DNA from: Pterobdella sp. o SKG-2022
Lineage: Eukaryota; Annelida; Clitellata; Hirudinida; Piscicolidae
Direction: 5' to 3'
Assembly (NCBI GenBank): GCA_964035795.1
Contig: OZ038322.1
Location: forward strand, 11,548,038-11,612,037
Length of the DNA stretch: 64,000 nucleotides
Part shown: positions 10,685 to 24,600 of the stretch, piece after piece
How the letters are laid out: every line of letters starts with the position of its first letter
Position numbering within the stretch: the stretch's first letter is position 1
Translations under genes and position numbers: made by a program
The notes under the pieces: model-generated
Databases searched by the model: none
What the model saw: the letters and a program-made list of their open reading frames with translations, nothing else
Told to the model about the DNA's origin: nothing

Positions 10685-13600
10685 TCACGTGCATGGGATA
10701 TACAAAACCTACAAATACAAACAAATTTAGTATTAAAATATCCGATAAGCTAATCTTGAACTATTTATTTATATTTAGTCTTCTATTTTACTTTATAGCT
10801 TTTTCTAATGGTGATACAAACCATTTATATATTAAGATGGCTTCCTTAAACCCTTTGCAACTTTGCCTGTGGATCATAATGAAAAATCTGTTAAATCTTA
10901 TAAAACACTTTTATAATTATTTAATTTCTCACCCAAGGATCTTTGTTTCCTTCTTGACTATTATGTACAGAATAATCTTTATGAACACTAATAGTATTAA
11001 TATAGTTTTTACTATTATTTTGTTTATTTATCATATGTTGTGGTAACTCATTTACAATTTCGTAATTTCTATTGCCAGATCTATCATTAGCCCTATTAAT
11101 ATTCCCGGTTTTATTTGACATGTGAATATTTGTATTACCTTTATAATGCATCGTTGCGTTCTTGTCATTATAACTACCAACGTTAAAAGATGATTTTTCA
11201 ATATTTACAATTGAATTACTATCTTCATCTTCTCCATCTTTGTCGAAATCATTGTAAACGTCATCTTCATGGTATCTATAATTAAGATCCGCAGAACCGG
11301 GGAGGTGGTAAACAATACTGGATTTCAAAGAATTAGTTTCATTATCCTTGAAATTTGCTTGCACCAGTTTTACTCCACCTAAAGTCTTGTTAGCACCAAC
11401 CCTTTTGTTAATCACCATGTTTTTATTGCAAGTTTTTTTACTATAACACTTATTATCGCTTCGAGTGGCATCTTTAGTTAGAGCATTATCATTATTATTC
11501 AAAGCTCTCATTATTATATTTCTTTCTCTTTCCTTCCATTTCTCGCTATAGTCATCATCATCGTCGTCGTCATCACGGTCGAAGTCTCTAACGTTATCAT
11601 GCATTCGATCGCTAAAAAACTTCTTTTCAGTTCTGAAGATGGCATTTGGTTGTGTGGACATTTGATGATCTGCAATGCTATTCACGAATTTTCCTTTATC
11701 GTTGGAAGCATCAGGTTCAAAAGATGATTTGTAGTTGTAAAACTTGATATTGCTACTTGTGGCACTGTCTGTTGGTAGCAGGGACCTGAGTTCTTCAGCG
11801 TGTCTGGCATCAGAATCATCAATGAACTCATCGAAACCTACAGTTTTCGATAGCCTTTTACCGCCATCAAAATCTTTATTGAAGTTTTCATAATCGCTGG
11901 TAACTACCGCACAGTTTTTTGCAGTATCATTATTATTTTTAATGTTAATATTGTTAGTCATGTTGTTATTCTGCAAAACTTTTCGATCCTGCAGTTGGGT
12001 GAAGAAGTGGGAAGTAACGGAAGGTGTTGATGATAGCGATGTTTCCCTCTTTACCTCATAAACCTTTCCTAGCTTATTAATGCCTGGATTACTGCTTTTC
12101 ATTTGTTCGTTTTTATCATTGTAAAAATTATTTTTGTAATTATATAAATTACTTCTTGTATTGTATTTTTTGTTATTATTCAGGGTATAACCGGTATTTT
12201 TACGGACGTTTTCAAAAGTGGAATCAATTTTTGGTACTTGTGATGTATCAAGGAATGTCTTTGAATTGAAAGGGTTTGATGAAGAAGAGTATGATGCTGA
12301 TGCTGAAGTTATAGTTACAGGGTGTGAGTTTTTGTAGGTCGTTTGCTTTAATAGTTCTGCACTCGGAGGCTTTTTATTGCTGTTATTTGTGCTTATGTTA
12401 TTATTACTCCAATGATTATCACTGTGAGTAGATGGCTGATTATTGATGAAAACGGAAGTTGATTTAGGAAACTGGTTCGAATAAGAATTATTGAACTTCA
12501 ACTGATTTTGTAATTGCTTTTGAGGGAACGAGTGGGAGTTGTATATTTGTTGTTGCTCATGCTTTTTATCACTGAACTTGAGAGTAAGATCGATTTCTTC
12601 TTGTTTTTGCCTCACAAAACACTCTTCACACAAATAACTCATGTCGGGATTGCCTCCTTTTCCTTCACACCCAACATTGATGCAACTCATATTTTCAAAC
12701 TTTCCTTTCCCTCCCTTCAACGACCCATTGTTCTGGTTGCCTTTGAGAGCCGTGCTTGCAGTGGTTGATGTCTGGTTGGTGTTGATGACGTTGCAATTTT
12801 GTTGATGCTGGTGTTGAATGCCGAGTTGTTGAGTGTGTTGGTGTTCTCGACAATTCACGTATGAACAACACTGCAATTAATAAGAAAATTTTCAAGAGGG
12901 ACAAAAATTTAAAATCATTTATTTCAATTAATTAAAAAAAAATTAAAAAACGCCGACAAAAGGATTAAAAATAACTATAAAAATAAATGGCATTTACTAA
13001 AGAGTTTACATAACATCTCCTTTAAATACCTGGTTCTCTTTTCTGCATCCTTCAAGTTTGAAACGTTCCTTAGCAACTTGAATATACTTTTTAAGAATAA
13101 GATCTTGTGCCTTGTCTCTCTTGTGAAAAAGTTTGGTGCATAAGATACTATCGGCGCATTTCAACTGAGTGAGGTCGTCAGAGGGAAGCTCATTATCACT
13201 CACATCTGGTTGCATCGATACAGGCGTCAGCAATTTGTTATGTGCGTTAGTGATGTTTTGAGTAGGTGTGTTTGTTGCATCTGACAGAACGTGATTTTTA
13301 ATGGAATCGCTTGCAGCCCAATCAGAATTGGAGTTTTTGTAATTTTGTTGTGGCATGTTGCTAATAATATGTTCATCACTGTTGCCAACTGCATGAGGTT
13401 TTTTATTTGTGACAGCAAAAGGCTTTTTTTCTGACGTTTTTTGTTTTAAATCACTTTCAGCATCAACACTTTTATCATTATCTTCTTTATCATCCTCTAC
13501 CTCCCTTTTAATCCCCGAAGCACACAAACCAAATTTAAACGTTTTTCCAAGACGCTTTCTGAGGGATAAAAACTTTCTATTATTTTTTGAAGTACAAGAA

Positions 13601-16558
13601 GATGCTTGGGAGGGATTTTGTTGTTTCAATGTTGAACCGCCATCGTTTTCTAATGTAATATTTGATAAAAAAAAATGTATTATACATAATAAATTAATTA
13701 TAAGAATCAGATACTAAACTATTTTAAAATAAATCAAAACCTTAAGCCACAAATAAAATTCCAAGAATTCAAAATGAAAATTCATAAAAAGAGTATAAAG
13801 GAATTTCGATTAATCAATTGAAAAGCTTAATGTCAATTTTTTCTAGTGGGAAAACATCTACCATGGGAGACTAAATGTGTGAAAACTTGAGAAATACTGA
13901 TGTGCATGTTGTCAGAATTACAAATTGAGAAACTATATATACTCTACAAAAATGAAAAAATTTATTATGGAAAAAATTTAAAAATCGTACTTGAAACTTT
14001 AATTTAAATAATTGTTTAACATTAAAAATTCAACTTTTGAAACTCAAAATATATTTGAGAAACTCCCTCATAATATGTCCCATTAGAAGGCACATAAAGA
14101 GGAATTTAAATCTTTATTACGGAGGTATTATATGATTATAATGACTTGAAGAGAGTTATCAATAACATGCCTATCATAAGCGCTAAAAACAAAACCACAG
14201 AAAAAATTTCGATTTAATCGAAAGATATAATATCTTGCGGCTATAATCATTTTCAATCTCAAAACTTCTCTACCGAATTTGAACATTTGTTTAAATAAAT
14301 CATCATGAACACAGTTTTTCGTTTTGCGTGTCAAATATTAAGCACTCGAATAAAGCCATTATATGGAAAATTTAGAAATCCCTTAAATGCAACAATGACC
14401 ATATAACGCTCAATAAAAGCATTAAGCACGAACCCTTTTTAGACTGTTTGCTGGCAGAAGCGGAACACGTGGCGATGCTATTTTCACCATGACTGCCATC
14501 ACGAGAGGCATTGATGTTACTGCTACAAGGGCTATTACTAGCTATCCCACTATCGTGTAACGAGTTTCTAGGGTTATTGGGCGATCCCTCTTCTTCCAAA
14601 TCTCCGCTGTATGGCACACCCAAGAAACGGATATCCATGTAGCTTTTAAGGATTTTCAGCAAGTGTAGTTTGTCATCGGGTAAATGTAGTAGATTTTCTA
14701 TGTTTGGTGAGATATCTTCATTTCCCCATTGGAAATCATTGCCGGGATCATAAGCAAAGTGCACAGGTAACAGCTCAAAGTCAGGGTCAACCAATGGAAT
14801 TGCGTCTGAATAGTTGTCGATTTATTAAAATAAAATTAATTAATTTTGATGAACTGTCTATATGAATTTTATTTTGAAAATTCTATGAAAAAATAAAGAT
14901 GAAAAGTACTATAAATAAACACACCAGCAAGTTTGATAGACTTGGTGGAGTCTTCCATAGGAACGAGAGCAGAGAAATGAGCTGCATCATAAGTGAGAAG
15001 CAGAGGAGATTTACAGCATTCAGATGGTGGGATTTCTAATGGCAGATAAATGCCTCCAAAGGATATTGGAGCTAGTGGTTCTCCATTGAGGTTTTTCAGA
15101 ATGGTATCAGCCACTATGATGATTGGCCTGCGAAGCACATGGGCTAGAACAAAGACGTGGAACTCTTCTAAAGATTCATATAGCATTTCATCCATTTCAT
15201 ACTCCTCATTACTGCTGTAATTGTAATTCAAGAGATTATTGTTGTTGTTTGGAATTGTGTTGTAGTTATATGCAGGTGGCTTTGTAGATGGCCTGAAAGA
15301 TTTCAATTTTAAATTATAACAAACAAAAATTTTTAAAGAGACATAACCTGTTAAAATTGGATTGGACTGTGTTATAATTGTTATTAAAGTTGTTTCCATT
15401 ATTCTTTGTGAAATTCTTACCACCATTTACACTGTTCCCTTCCATAAAGTTAACTTCATAATCATCACCAAAACCATTATAATAGTTTTTATTTTTTCTT
15501 TCATTTTCCTCATTACTTTCAACACTATTATTATTATTGCTTGACATTCTGGGTTGTGCTGAAGCCATTTTTGATAAATTCTTCCATTCTTCTTTCCACT
15601 CTTCTTCGGTAAACACCAATTCTGACTAGAAAAAAAAATTTTTTTTTAATCACAGCATAAACACTTTTTCAAGAATGTTAAAATAAATTTAATGAAATAC
15701 AATTTATTTCAGAAAAACTAATGAAAGTTTCAATGATACCTGTTTGTTGAGAATGGTTTGGTTCCATCTCCATCTTCTAAAGAATGCATTTTTGTATGCA
15801 ACATTAGACATCATCCGATTCAAAGCAGATCTTAATATTAACTTGTTATCATGACGGCCAAACAATGCTGCAAGATTATAAAAAATATTAAATATTAAAA
15901 AAACTTGGTAAATAGTGATAGAAAATTTGAGTACTAAGTAGAATGTTGAGTTAGTTTTATTTCAAGTATAAAATATGAAAAAATAAGAACATTTGAAAAA
16001 AATTATTCAACACGAAACAATATTTTCCTAAGAATAACTTAAAAAAATACAATTTTGAGATAATAAACCTAAAGATGCAGCATGCAGTAAACAGTTGCCA
16101 TCCCCTGTAGTTACTAGTGGAAACAACCTTCTACATACTCCCAAGTCAACCCACCAATTCAAACGACCTTTAAATAAGTTATAAATCTTTAGAGAGAAAT
16201 TAAAATAGCTAGACTAACACAAATTTTGTATTTCAAATTGATTTTCTACAATAAAATATGAAATTCAACTGAATTGGTATTCACTATATTCAATAAATTA
16301 AAAAAATTTTTACATACCAGCAATCTCTAAAGAAACAAGAGTAGTGGTTTCTAAAAGATCTCTTTTAAGAAATTCTCGAAAGTCTGCTGGCTGGATGTTG
16401 ATATCAGGAAGAATGAGAGTATATTCAGGTGAAGTAAACAACTCATTGTTGTTCAAAGGAGTCTTGAGTACAGTTAGACTTTTTTGTTCAAAAGAATTAT
16501 TGTTTCCATTATTGCTCATAGCATTATTTTTTGCCATTGTTTCAGTATTTTTTTGCAT
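10685..16558 (-). CDS. OTUD7: OTU deubiquitinase, OTUD7/Cezanne type, 9 exons
   Basis: Cezanne-family enzymes cleave ubiquitin chains, with Lys11 preference in vertebrates, and temper NF-kB signalling. Exons: 16318-16558, 16069-16167, 15740-15867, 15348-15625, 14925-15292, 14434-14805, 13030-13649, 10933-12870, 10685-10708; all phases agree and give 1355 aa. The OTU domain spans about residues 60-410, with the catalytic motif [12 protein letters not shown] (Cys106), the segment [17 protein letters not shown], and catalytic His near 354 in [10 protein letters not shown]. An A20-type finger has Cys765, 770, 783 and 786. Vertebrate relatives end with this finger, but here about 570 residues of Asn/Ser-rich sequence with an acidic Asp run follow. 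No N-terminal UBA domain is seen; an upstream exon cannot be excluded. The last tiny exon is optional: without that splice the frame stops at 10921. Identity is firm, the C-terminus less so. Confidence 0.9.
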
Positions 16559-17075
16559 CTTAATGAACGAATTTAAGGCTTAAATAAACCTTGATTAGTT
16601 TTGTTTTTCAACATTGTATCCAATAAATTTAGCCAACGGTTTTGTAAGTTGAAAAAACTTAAAAACTTTCGAAAAAATAATTGATAACTGTTATATTTAT
16701 TTTTTTCATTTTCACTCAGATATATAGCTCAAAAGATACGACTGCACTAAATACTATTGTAACAGACATAAAATAATGAGATTCTTTAAATAAAAATTAT
16801 CCATTCAAAAAATCGATTTTTTTTGTGTTTTGATCTAACATAATGTATTGTTTCAAAAAAGGAATTTTATAAGACATTTTAATTAAAAATGTTTTTGAGA
16901 TAGAGCTAAAAGTTTCGAAATTAGAACATAAGATATGTTGCAAAAAAGACTAAAATTTTTTAAACAAAAAAAATAATTTTTAAATAACTATTTTAAGAAT
17001 AAAATAATAATAAAAAAATTTATTTATTATCGTTCAGTTCAATGTTGTGTTTCTTGTGCTAAATTTGTTTTAATT
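16559..17075. promoter_or_regulatory. Shared head-to-head promoter region, OTUD7 / FCF1
   Basis: 517 bp separate the two start codons, which point away from each other. I see no clear TATA box placed for either gene. Bidirectional use is inferred from the geometry only. Confidence 0.4.
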
Positions 17076-17737
17076 ATGGCAAGGGTGAAAGCTAGTAAAA
17101 AAAAGTTTGCTCAAAAGAAAAAAATAATTAGTTTAACAGATTCTAGAATACAAAAAAATGAACGTGATCTAAAGAAGAAAAAGAAAGATCCACAAAATAT
17201 GAGAATAAGAGAAGTACCCCAGACTTCTTCAGCACTTTTTTTCCGTTATAATGACAAATTAGGCCCTCCATATCATGTGTTAATTGACACCAATTTTATA
17301 AATTTTTCTATTTCAAACAAATTGGATATTATAACATCCATGATGAACTGTTTATATGCCAAGTGTATTCCTTACATTACCGACTGTGTGAAAGGTGAAT
17401 TAGAAAAGTTAGGAAGAAAATATAGAGTTGCACTGCGAATTGTGAATGATCCAAGATTTCAAAAATTAACATGTACACATAAAGGAACATATGCAGATGA
17501 TTGTATAACACAAAGGGTTACTCAGGTAATACTTTGCAAATAGCAACTTATTTTTTCATGTTAAATTAATTTAGATATTTTTCATCACAGCATAAATGTT
17601 ACATAGTTGCTACATGTGATAAAGAGTTAAGAAGAAGAATAAGAAAAATTCCTGGTGTTCCTATAATGTACATTTCTCAACATAAATATTCTATTGAAAG
17701 AATGGTAGAAGATTTTGGGGCACCTCGAACTGGATGA
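17076..17737 (+). CDS. FCF1: rRNA-processing protein FCF1 (PIN domain), 2 exons
   Basis: FCF1 is a nucleolar PIN-domain protein of the small-subunit processome, needed for early cleavages of pre-18S rRNA. Exon 1 (17076-17525, donor GTAATA) and exon 2 (17591-17737, acceptor ATCACAG) join in phase 0 to give 198 aa, exactly the usual length of the family. The lysine-rich N-terminus is a nucleolar-type basic tail. The PIN domain shows VLIDTNF, an acidic [16 protein letters not shown] and [11 protein letters not shown], which supply the metal-binding carboxylates, and the family ends in APRTG as here. A single short intron and intact motifs suggest a normal working gene. It starts 517 bp from OTUD7 on the opposite strand. 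Confidence 0.96.
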
Positions 17738-18010
17738 TTTCTTTTCAATTTGTTATATTCTTTATTTTGTTCCAAATATAAAAAAAATCTGAAATTATTG
17801 CTTTCTTCTATGAATACTAATAAATTGTGTAATTTTTTGTTTGAAAAAAAGATGCATATAGTTTTTTGTAAATTAATCTTGAACCAAAATGAATGAATTA
17901 ATCATTTTTAGGCTGCAAGATTTTTATTTGGTAGCAACTCAATCCCCATGATGCACTTTTTCTTTTAAAACAGTTTTTCAATACCAAAATTAACCTACCT
18001 TCTCCATTCT

Positions 18011-19085
18011 GCTCTGTGCTATAGTTTTAAAGAAATTGATGCTTTATTAAAAACATCTCTTAAAAAAGTTATTAACATCAAACTTTCAGACAGAAATTGG
18101 ACTCAATCAATTTTGCCTGTAGCCCTAGAAGGGCTGGGAGTAAGATCAGCTGTAGACTTATCACTTCCTGCATTTCTATCATCAGTCCACTTTGCAGCAC
18201 ACATGTTAAAGAGTTCTTACCTAATTTTTACAATATTTTAGACGACTCTTACTACAACTCTGCTAAGACTCTATTTGGAAAACTTGGAAAGAACAGCAGT
18301 TTTCTGGGTAATCCTAGTGTTCAAGTGACCTGGGATATGCAGTATGCCAAGCTGAAGGATGAAAATCTGATTTCAAGTTCGACATCAGATTTAGAAAAAG
18401 CAAGGTTGCTGGTTGTCTCTTCAGAACAATCTTTATCTTGGCTCAATGCCATTCCTATACCTTCTTTGGGATTGAAGATGAACAGATCTCAACTAAGGAT
18501 CAGCTGCGCTTTACGTTTTAGGTTCACCCTTGTGCATTCCTCATACTTTCGTTTGCGGCACTAGAGCGGATCAATGAGGAGTGCATGGTCTCAGTTGTAG
18601 AAAAAGTGCTGGAGGATTTTCCCAACATGCTCAAGTAAATAATCTAATAAAGAGAGCTTTGTCATCAGACCATATACCTTCGATTCTTGAACCGAATGAT
18701 GTATTTCGCTTTGATGGAAAACGTCCAGATGGGATGACAGCTTACCCTTGAAAAAATGGTCGTATCATAGTGTGGAATTTTACTTGTAGTGACACTATCG
18801 CTCCCAGCCAAATACAAATATCTTCAGCTTTTCCAGGAAAAGTAGCTGAAAGCGCGGAGACTACTAAGCTAACAAAATATTACAACCTTTCAGCAGACTA
18901 TGAGGTTATATCAATCGGGGTTGAATTTTTTGGTTTTTGAGGTCCAAACGGACTGAAATTAATAATAGAGATCGGGAAAAAATAGCTCAAAAAACAAGAG
19001 AACCACGACCAACCTCCTTTCTACTTCAAGCGATAAATATGGCCATTCAGAGAGGGAATGCTTGTTGTGTGCTAGGTACTTTTGG
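18011..19085 (+). mobile_element. Decayed non-LTR retrotransposon, C-terminal part
   Basis: Broken plus-strand frames give LPVALEGLGVRSAVDL near 18113, then WLNAIPIPSLG, EPNDVFRFDGKRPDGMTAYP and finally AIQRGNACCVLGTF near 19040. These motifs, in this order, belong to the region after the reverse transcriptase in a retrotransposon ORF common in animals, usually seen as GGLGIRSA...DGKRPDGLT...AIQRGNA. Frameshifts near 18215 and 18550 and stops after 18750 show it is dead. Its 5' part is missing. Confidence 0.65.
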
Positions 19086-19214
19086 TAGCAAAGTTTTCAT
19101 AAAGGTTATATTATTATATAGTTTTTATTATCCTATGTTTATAGGCGTCACGTTATTTAAGATTTTTCTCCACTTCTTTCCATCTCTACATGTTTTTTCC
19201 AGCGTATGGAGTAA

Positions 19215-19650
19215 TTGCACTGGTTCGTTCCAATCCACTTCTAGGCGAAAAGATAAATCTTCTTTTATTATCGGTGAGGGCAAATGTTCATCACTTTTGT
19301 TTCTCAGGTCTCAAAGCTTCTTGTAGCGCTTTACAAACGGAGTTTTCTCTGGCGGTCTCATCAAATGCCCTAGCCAGCTGAACCGTCTATTTTCGATTTT
19401 TGGGTTTCATGGTGTGTCTATTTTGGTAATTTTGTTTAGTTTTTGAATATTGATGGTTTTTGTCTATTGTATATTTTGTATCTTGCGAAATAATTTGCGC
19501 TGAAAAACATATATTTTGTCATCCAGTGTTTGAGTCAAGGGCCATAATTCACTGTAAGACACTTAGTATATGTCTTAAATATTCTATTTTGTGTTCTGGG
19601 CTTATTATTTTGCCTTTGAATACTTTATTATGTCTATTTATTGTCATTAT
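19215..19650 (-). mobile_element. LINE fragment, antisense, 3' end of ORF2
   Basis: Reading the minus strand from about 19580 gives ELWPLTQTLDDKIYVFQRK, then RRFSWLGHLMRPPEKTP, the WFGH-type C-terminal motif of many LINE reverse transcriptases. Several stops interrupt it. It abuts the plus-strand remnant at 18011-19085 in the opposite direction. Confidence 0.6.
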
Positions 19651-20389
19651 TTTTCTGTTTGCTATGTATGTATTTTATTTAGACAGAGCTCCCTAGTATT
19701 TAGCATTTTTTCCAGTCAAGTTGAGTTGTTGTTGAAGATGATAAATTCTTCAGTCTTTTTTGTATTGAAGTAGATTGTATTTTAGTAGTTGACTGGGTGT
19801 TTGCTTTGACGCGTTTATCTTCATCAAATCAAACAATTACAATTATGATCATAGTGGCATTAACTTCAGGAATTTCTAGACCACTGAGTATTATAAACTT
19901 TGAATGTAATGTAAGTTTTCTTAGATGTAACAATTTAAAAAAAATCTATGCAAGTATAACTAAATAAACAAACCAGTTATCTAAGATTATATGAAAAAAA
20001 GGTCTGTTGTTTGAAACAAAAGCAATCATAATAATACTTATATAAATGACATTTAGAAAACTGAGTTGATTTTATGAATGTATAAAAATAATTAAATCTG
20101 TGATAATAAACAAAAAATATATACAGATAAAACTTTAAATAAAAAATTTTGAGCAAAAAAATTTTAATTTTAGAAAATATTTGAACAACTTTTTCTTCTT
20201 CTGTTTTCTTTAATGGGACTTCCACATCATCACAACTGAAACCAGAAAGTGCTTTGATTTTGTGACCTAGGCGATATCATCGGCATATTTTGGTTCAATG
20301 AGAATATATATATAGATATAGAGATAGTTATTGTACTTGATAAAAATGCATTGAAAGCTAGAAACTTATACTTTAAACCGAGATTTAAC
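19650..20389. other. Intergenic, nothing recognised
   Basis: AT-rich sequence between two retrotransposon remnants; no supported exon or structure. Confidence 0.5.
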
Positions 20390-21140
20390 TTTCCAGTCTG
20401 GAAAACAAACTTGTGAAGTGTCTTACAAAGGTGTCGGCGTCAACTCTATATTTGGCACTCTATGTAACCATTGGGTTCAAAGCAACTTGTAGTGGTTTAT
20501 TAAGCAAAACGACTATGAATGTAGAATTTTTGAATCCTTAGGGTGATGATTGTGAATGTAAGAAAGTCGAACTTGGAAGCAACAAATATTATATGCCTAA
20601 CCAATTCTGAAAATATGATTAGTGCAAAAAATTTAACAGAAGCTATTATTGTTCGTGTAAAAGCTGTTTGAGAGTACGGTTAGTCAGTCGGGTTCTTTCA
20701 CTCCAGACAGAGACGTTTATATACAGCTTGCGTCAGAAGTATTCTGAGCTATAGAGTTTTGAGAAAGAAGATATTCCTGAAATTTCTAGAACCAATAGGA
20801 TGATCATTAGAAGAATGTCCAAGTTGGGTTTCAAGGGTGGTTAATCATACAAAAATTGAAAAAGATATTAGTAATTTTGAACATTAATAAAGTGCCGCAC
20901 AAAAATGTACTGTGATGGTTGGGGCAAGTAACGGAAATAAATGCTGAAAACCCAAGAAGTGTTTGTAAGTATGCCGAGAGTAGAAGAAAAAAAAATGAAG
21001 CAAAACTCAGTTGATAGACAATGACTTGAAAGGATGAGCCCCAAACTTGACTTTTTCAAAACTGTAGAGCGTCGAGAAAATGCATTATGAACCTCGTTTA
21101 ACCCATGCTAACAAAAACAATGATGATGTTGATGATGAGA
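20390..21140 (+). mobile_element. LINE fragment with cysteine-motif region
   Basis: The plus strand shows a degraded version of the zinc-binding segment found between reverse transcriptase and the C-terminus in one LINE group (GVGVNSIFGTLCNHWVQ near 20430), then a WxGxVTEMNAENPRS-like remnant near 20920, and finally ATG-repeat sequence near 21120. A trinucleotide tail is also seen on the related LINE at 49906. Many stops. Confidence 0.45.
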
Positions 21141-21645
21141 AGGAAAAGAGTGTATGGAAGGTATCATGAATGAAAAGTCGATTTTTATTTATCTGAAAAA
21201 TAAAAAAATTTTTTTTTTAGATTTAGATATTTAAACGTATCTAATTCTTATTCATGTTAGACAAATAACATGTAGACAAGTTGACTGAAATAAATTTTTA
21301 ATTGTATAAAAAAAAAACTTTACAGATATTTTTTTTGAAACTGAAATAACAATTTTAAATGTATTGGTGAAATGAATCAAATCAGTTTTTTTTCCAATTT
21401 TTTATGGCATGATAGTTTCATTTTTTACAGTTCAGCCCTGCATATGAATATTATTCTTTGCATTCGGTTTTTCAATAATTCTCAGAATTAAATCTTCAGA
21501 ATTTTGGATTTTCGAATGTAACATTATTTTTTAAAATTAACACTCGATTGATTGATTCAAAGTAAGTGATTTTGAATGAAAGTTTTTACTCAATTAAACT
21601 ACTTTCTATAAAAAAACATTCAACTTAAAAATAATTTGAACAAGA
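21141..21645 (+). other. Upstream region of SAP130
   Basis: AT-rich 5' flank with no recognised element; it should hold the promoter and leader of the SAP130 gene. Confidence 0.35.
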
Positions 21646-24600
21646 ATGAGTGGTAATCAAGAAAAAAATGATCATTTGTCGAGTACATTTGGAAATACGG
21701 AGGTTTCTCAAACTACCAAAACCAAACATTCAGTAAAAACAACTCAACATCATAATTATATTTTGTAATTTTATAGTTTGTGTACTTGATAATTTGAGTT
21801 CAACTCACAAAAAGCTCTGTGTTATCATTCAGTTAATAAAAGTGTTTGATTTGAATCGTTTTTGTTAATAGGCTAATTTGGTTAATCAATTTCATTTTTT
21901 GTTTAACTTTTCTTATTTATGTACTGGATACAAACTAAGCACCAAACTCCCTAAAATTAATTAAATATTTTTTTTAAAAGATTGTTATAAGTTCTGTTGG
22001 TTTCAAACCGCAATTTCCTGCCTCTAAAGGTATGTTATTTTTTAATTAGAAATTTTAGTTCAGTCTTTATTTTTTAGAGCTGCTTTATTATAAAAAAAAT
22101 TACAGCTTCAGTTGCTGGACAAACGGTAGTTACAAAAGTGGTTTTGCCACCAGCTTCACCACTACAAACCCCTCCTCTATCTTCTATGGTTCATTTGAAT
22201 GCTTCAGTAAACCCTAGCATATTGGTTGTTGGGCAGGCGAAATCTTTGCAGCCCAGTAAGATTTTTTCTACTCATTATTATAAGCATGTATTTTGCTGTT
22301 TCATGCATTCTAAAATGTGTAACTCAATTATTTTTTAGCTCTTCTTGGACCTTTATCTTCTCAACGTTATCCATCTTCCCAATCATTCAAAATGTCAGTT
22401 TCCTCACAAAATAATTTTCTACACTCACAACAATTTTTCAACTTTTCTGTGGATCAGGTAAAATATCTTAGTTAATTAAATTTTAAAAAATCATAAAAGT
22501 TTCATTAAGATTATTTCATAATTTTCAACTTACATACACAGTTGTCAAATAAACTAGTAAAGGGAAAACTGCCAACATCAGTCAATATAGTGAATGTTAC
22601 AAAAAACCAGGCAACGATTTCTCAAACTCCTGTCACTCTACACCCTATGACTCTTTCTTCTACATTCACCCCTTCAACCAATAACAACCTTGTTTCTCTC
22701 GCTATTTCCAGTGCTTATGTTATCCCTTCATTTAATCACAAGCTATTTCTATCCAACAAAACAGCAATTGGTCAGCAGCAACAGATTCAACAACAGATCC
22801 AGTTGCAACAGTTACAACTGCAGCAACAACAGCTTATAAGAAACACTGTATCCATAAGGTTACTATTCATAATACTCCAAATATGTTGCAATATTATTAG
22901 GTGGATAAATGTAAACTATTAAATGTTTAGGGGCCCATGGCAAGGAACATCCCAGAACCAAATTGTTCCTTCATCCACTATTATGTTTGCCTCTAAGCCA
23001 TCAACTACAGCTTCTTTTGTATTTACTACTACAGCAAACACCTTTTCTTCAACCATTGCTCAATCAAGCAATATAAATTTTCCCACATCTATCATTCAAC
23101 CCAGCACTGTTATCAAAAGCTTGTCAACAAACAGTAGTCTTACAACATGCTCTGACAACCTGTCACCTAACAAACAAGCTCGCCCATTATCTCTATCAAC
23201 ATCAGTGATCAGACCAGCTGCTATCATTGGCTACCCCCAACAACATCAAGTAAAACAGTTGCAACATAACAAAGCTCTTCTTTCACCCCCTCTTAACCTA
23301 TCTACAACTTCAGCCAACACTCCTGTGATCTTGAGTTAGTTTTATTTAAAACTAATTCATCAAACCTTCATTGCTGCATATTAGAATGACAATTTTATAT
23401 TTTTGTGATAATCATTATGTTCATTAGTTTCAAATGTTTTTGTTCTTATTGGGGGGTTGAGGTATAACCTTCATAAATCTTTTTTTTTTAAATTTATATA
23501 ATTTTTTAATAAAGTTGTAATAAACCTCTTCATAATTATTTATTTTTCAATACTCATAATGTAGATATATAAAAGTCAATCATATTTGATACTCAATCAA
23601 CAGCACAGAGTCAGTCAAACAGCAACACTAGCTCAGTAGTGAAGTCCTTCCAAACCACAGTGATCCTCTCTAAACCTCCTTTGTCATCACCTCCATCTTC
23701 TTCAATCCAAGGTTTATATTGATGGTGTTTTATGTGTTGATTTTATATCTGATTTTTAAAAATTTTCATGGGAGAGCATTAAATGCTCAAGGTTGTCATA
23801 CAAAGAGTTTCAATGATCATATATAAATTGATTAAGGAAAAATAATTTCCTATATTATTATAATTATTATATATAATAAAAACAAACACTAAGATCTATT
23901 GAGAAACTTAATACACTATATAATGTAAGATACTCTTACGAAAAGCTTTGTGTATTAAGTTTCTCAATAAACCTTAGTGTTTCTTTCTATTATATTGATG
24001 TCCGGCTATTTCACGTCAACATTATAATTATTGTGATTAATTTTAATACCTCAGTATGAATATATCACATAATGTATTCATAAACGTGTAGCATAGACTC
24101 GACATAATGATCATCATGCAGTATACCCAACCCCTCTGAACTTGAGCAAGCATAAGAAGGTCAAGTTGCATACACCCACCACCTTGCCTTTGTTCACCAC
24201 TACAACCACATCAACTCTCTCGCAGTCTTTAGCTACCTCATCTTCTAATGTTACAATAGCCACCAGCATTAGTCATCTCAGTGGCTACTCATCAGTTCCT
24301 GTAGCGAAAGTTAATCCTCAACAAATGCACGTTATATCAACACCTATGAATCCACAACAACAGAATCTACAGTTGCACCAGCAACAACAACAGATAATTC
24401 ATTTGCAACAACAACTACAACAACCCAACCAGACCTCACAACTCATTCAACTACAACAGAGTCAATTGCTTGCTGCAACAGTTCTCAAACAACAACAACA
24501 ACAGCAGCAGCAGCAACAACAGCAACAGTTTAAAAACATCAATTACTCCAATGCCTTGTTAATTGCACCCCCTTACAACCTTGGGCTACTTCAACAAAGC

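Noticed and set aside
10344..10724. A 126-residue minus-strand gene
   Set aside because: Only the first 24 bases after the acceptor at 10709 fit as the last OTUD7 exon; the rest reads in a different frame and looks like 3' UTR.
12514..12904. Additional short open frames on both strands over OTUD7
   Set aside because: They overlap the long OTUD7 exon in other frames, with no family match.
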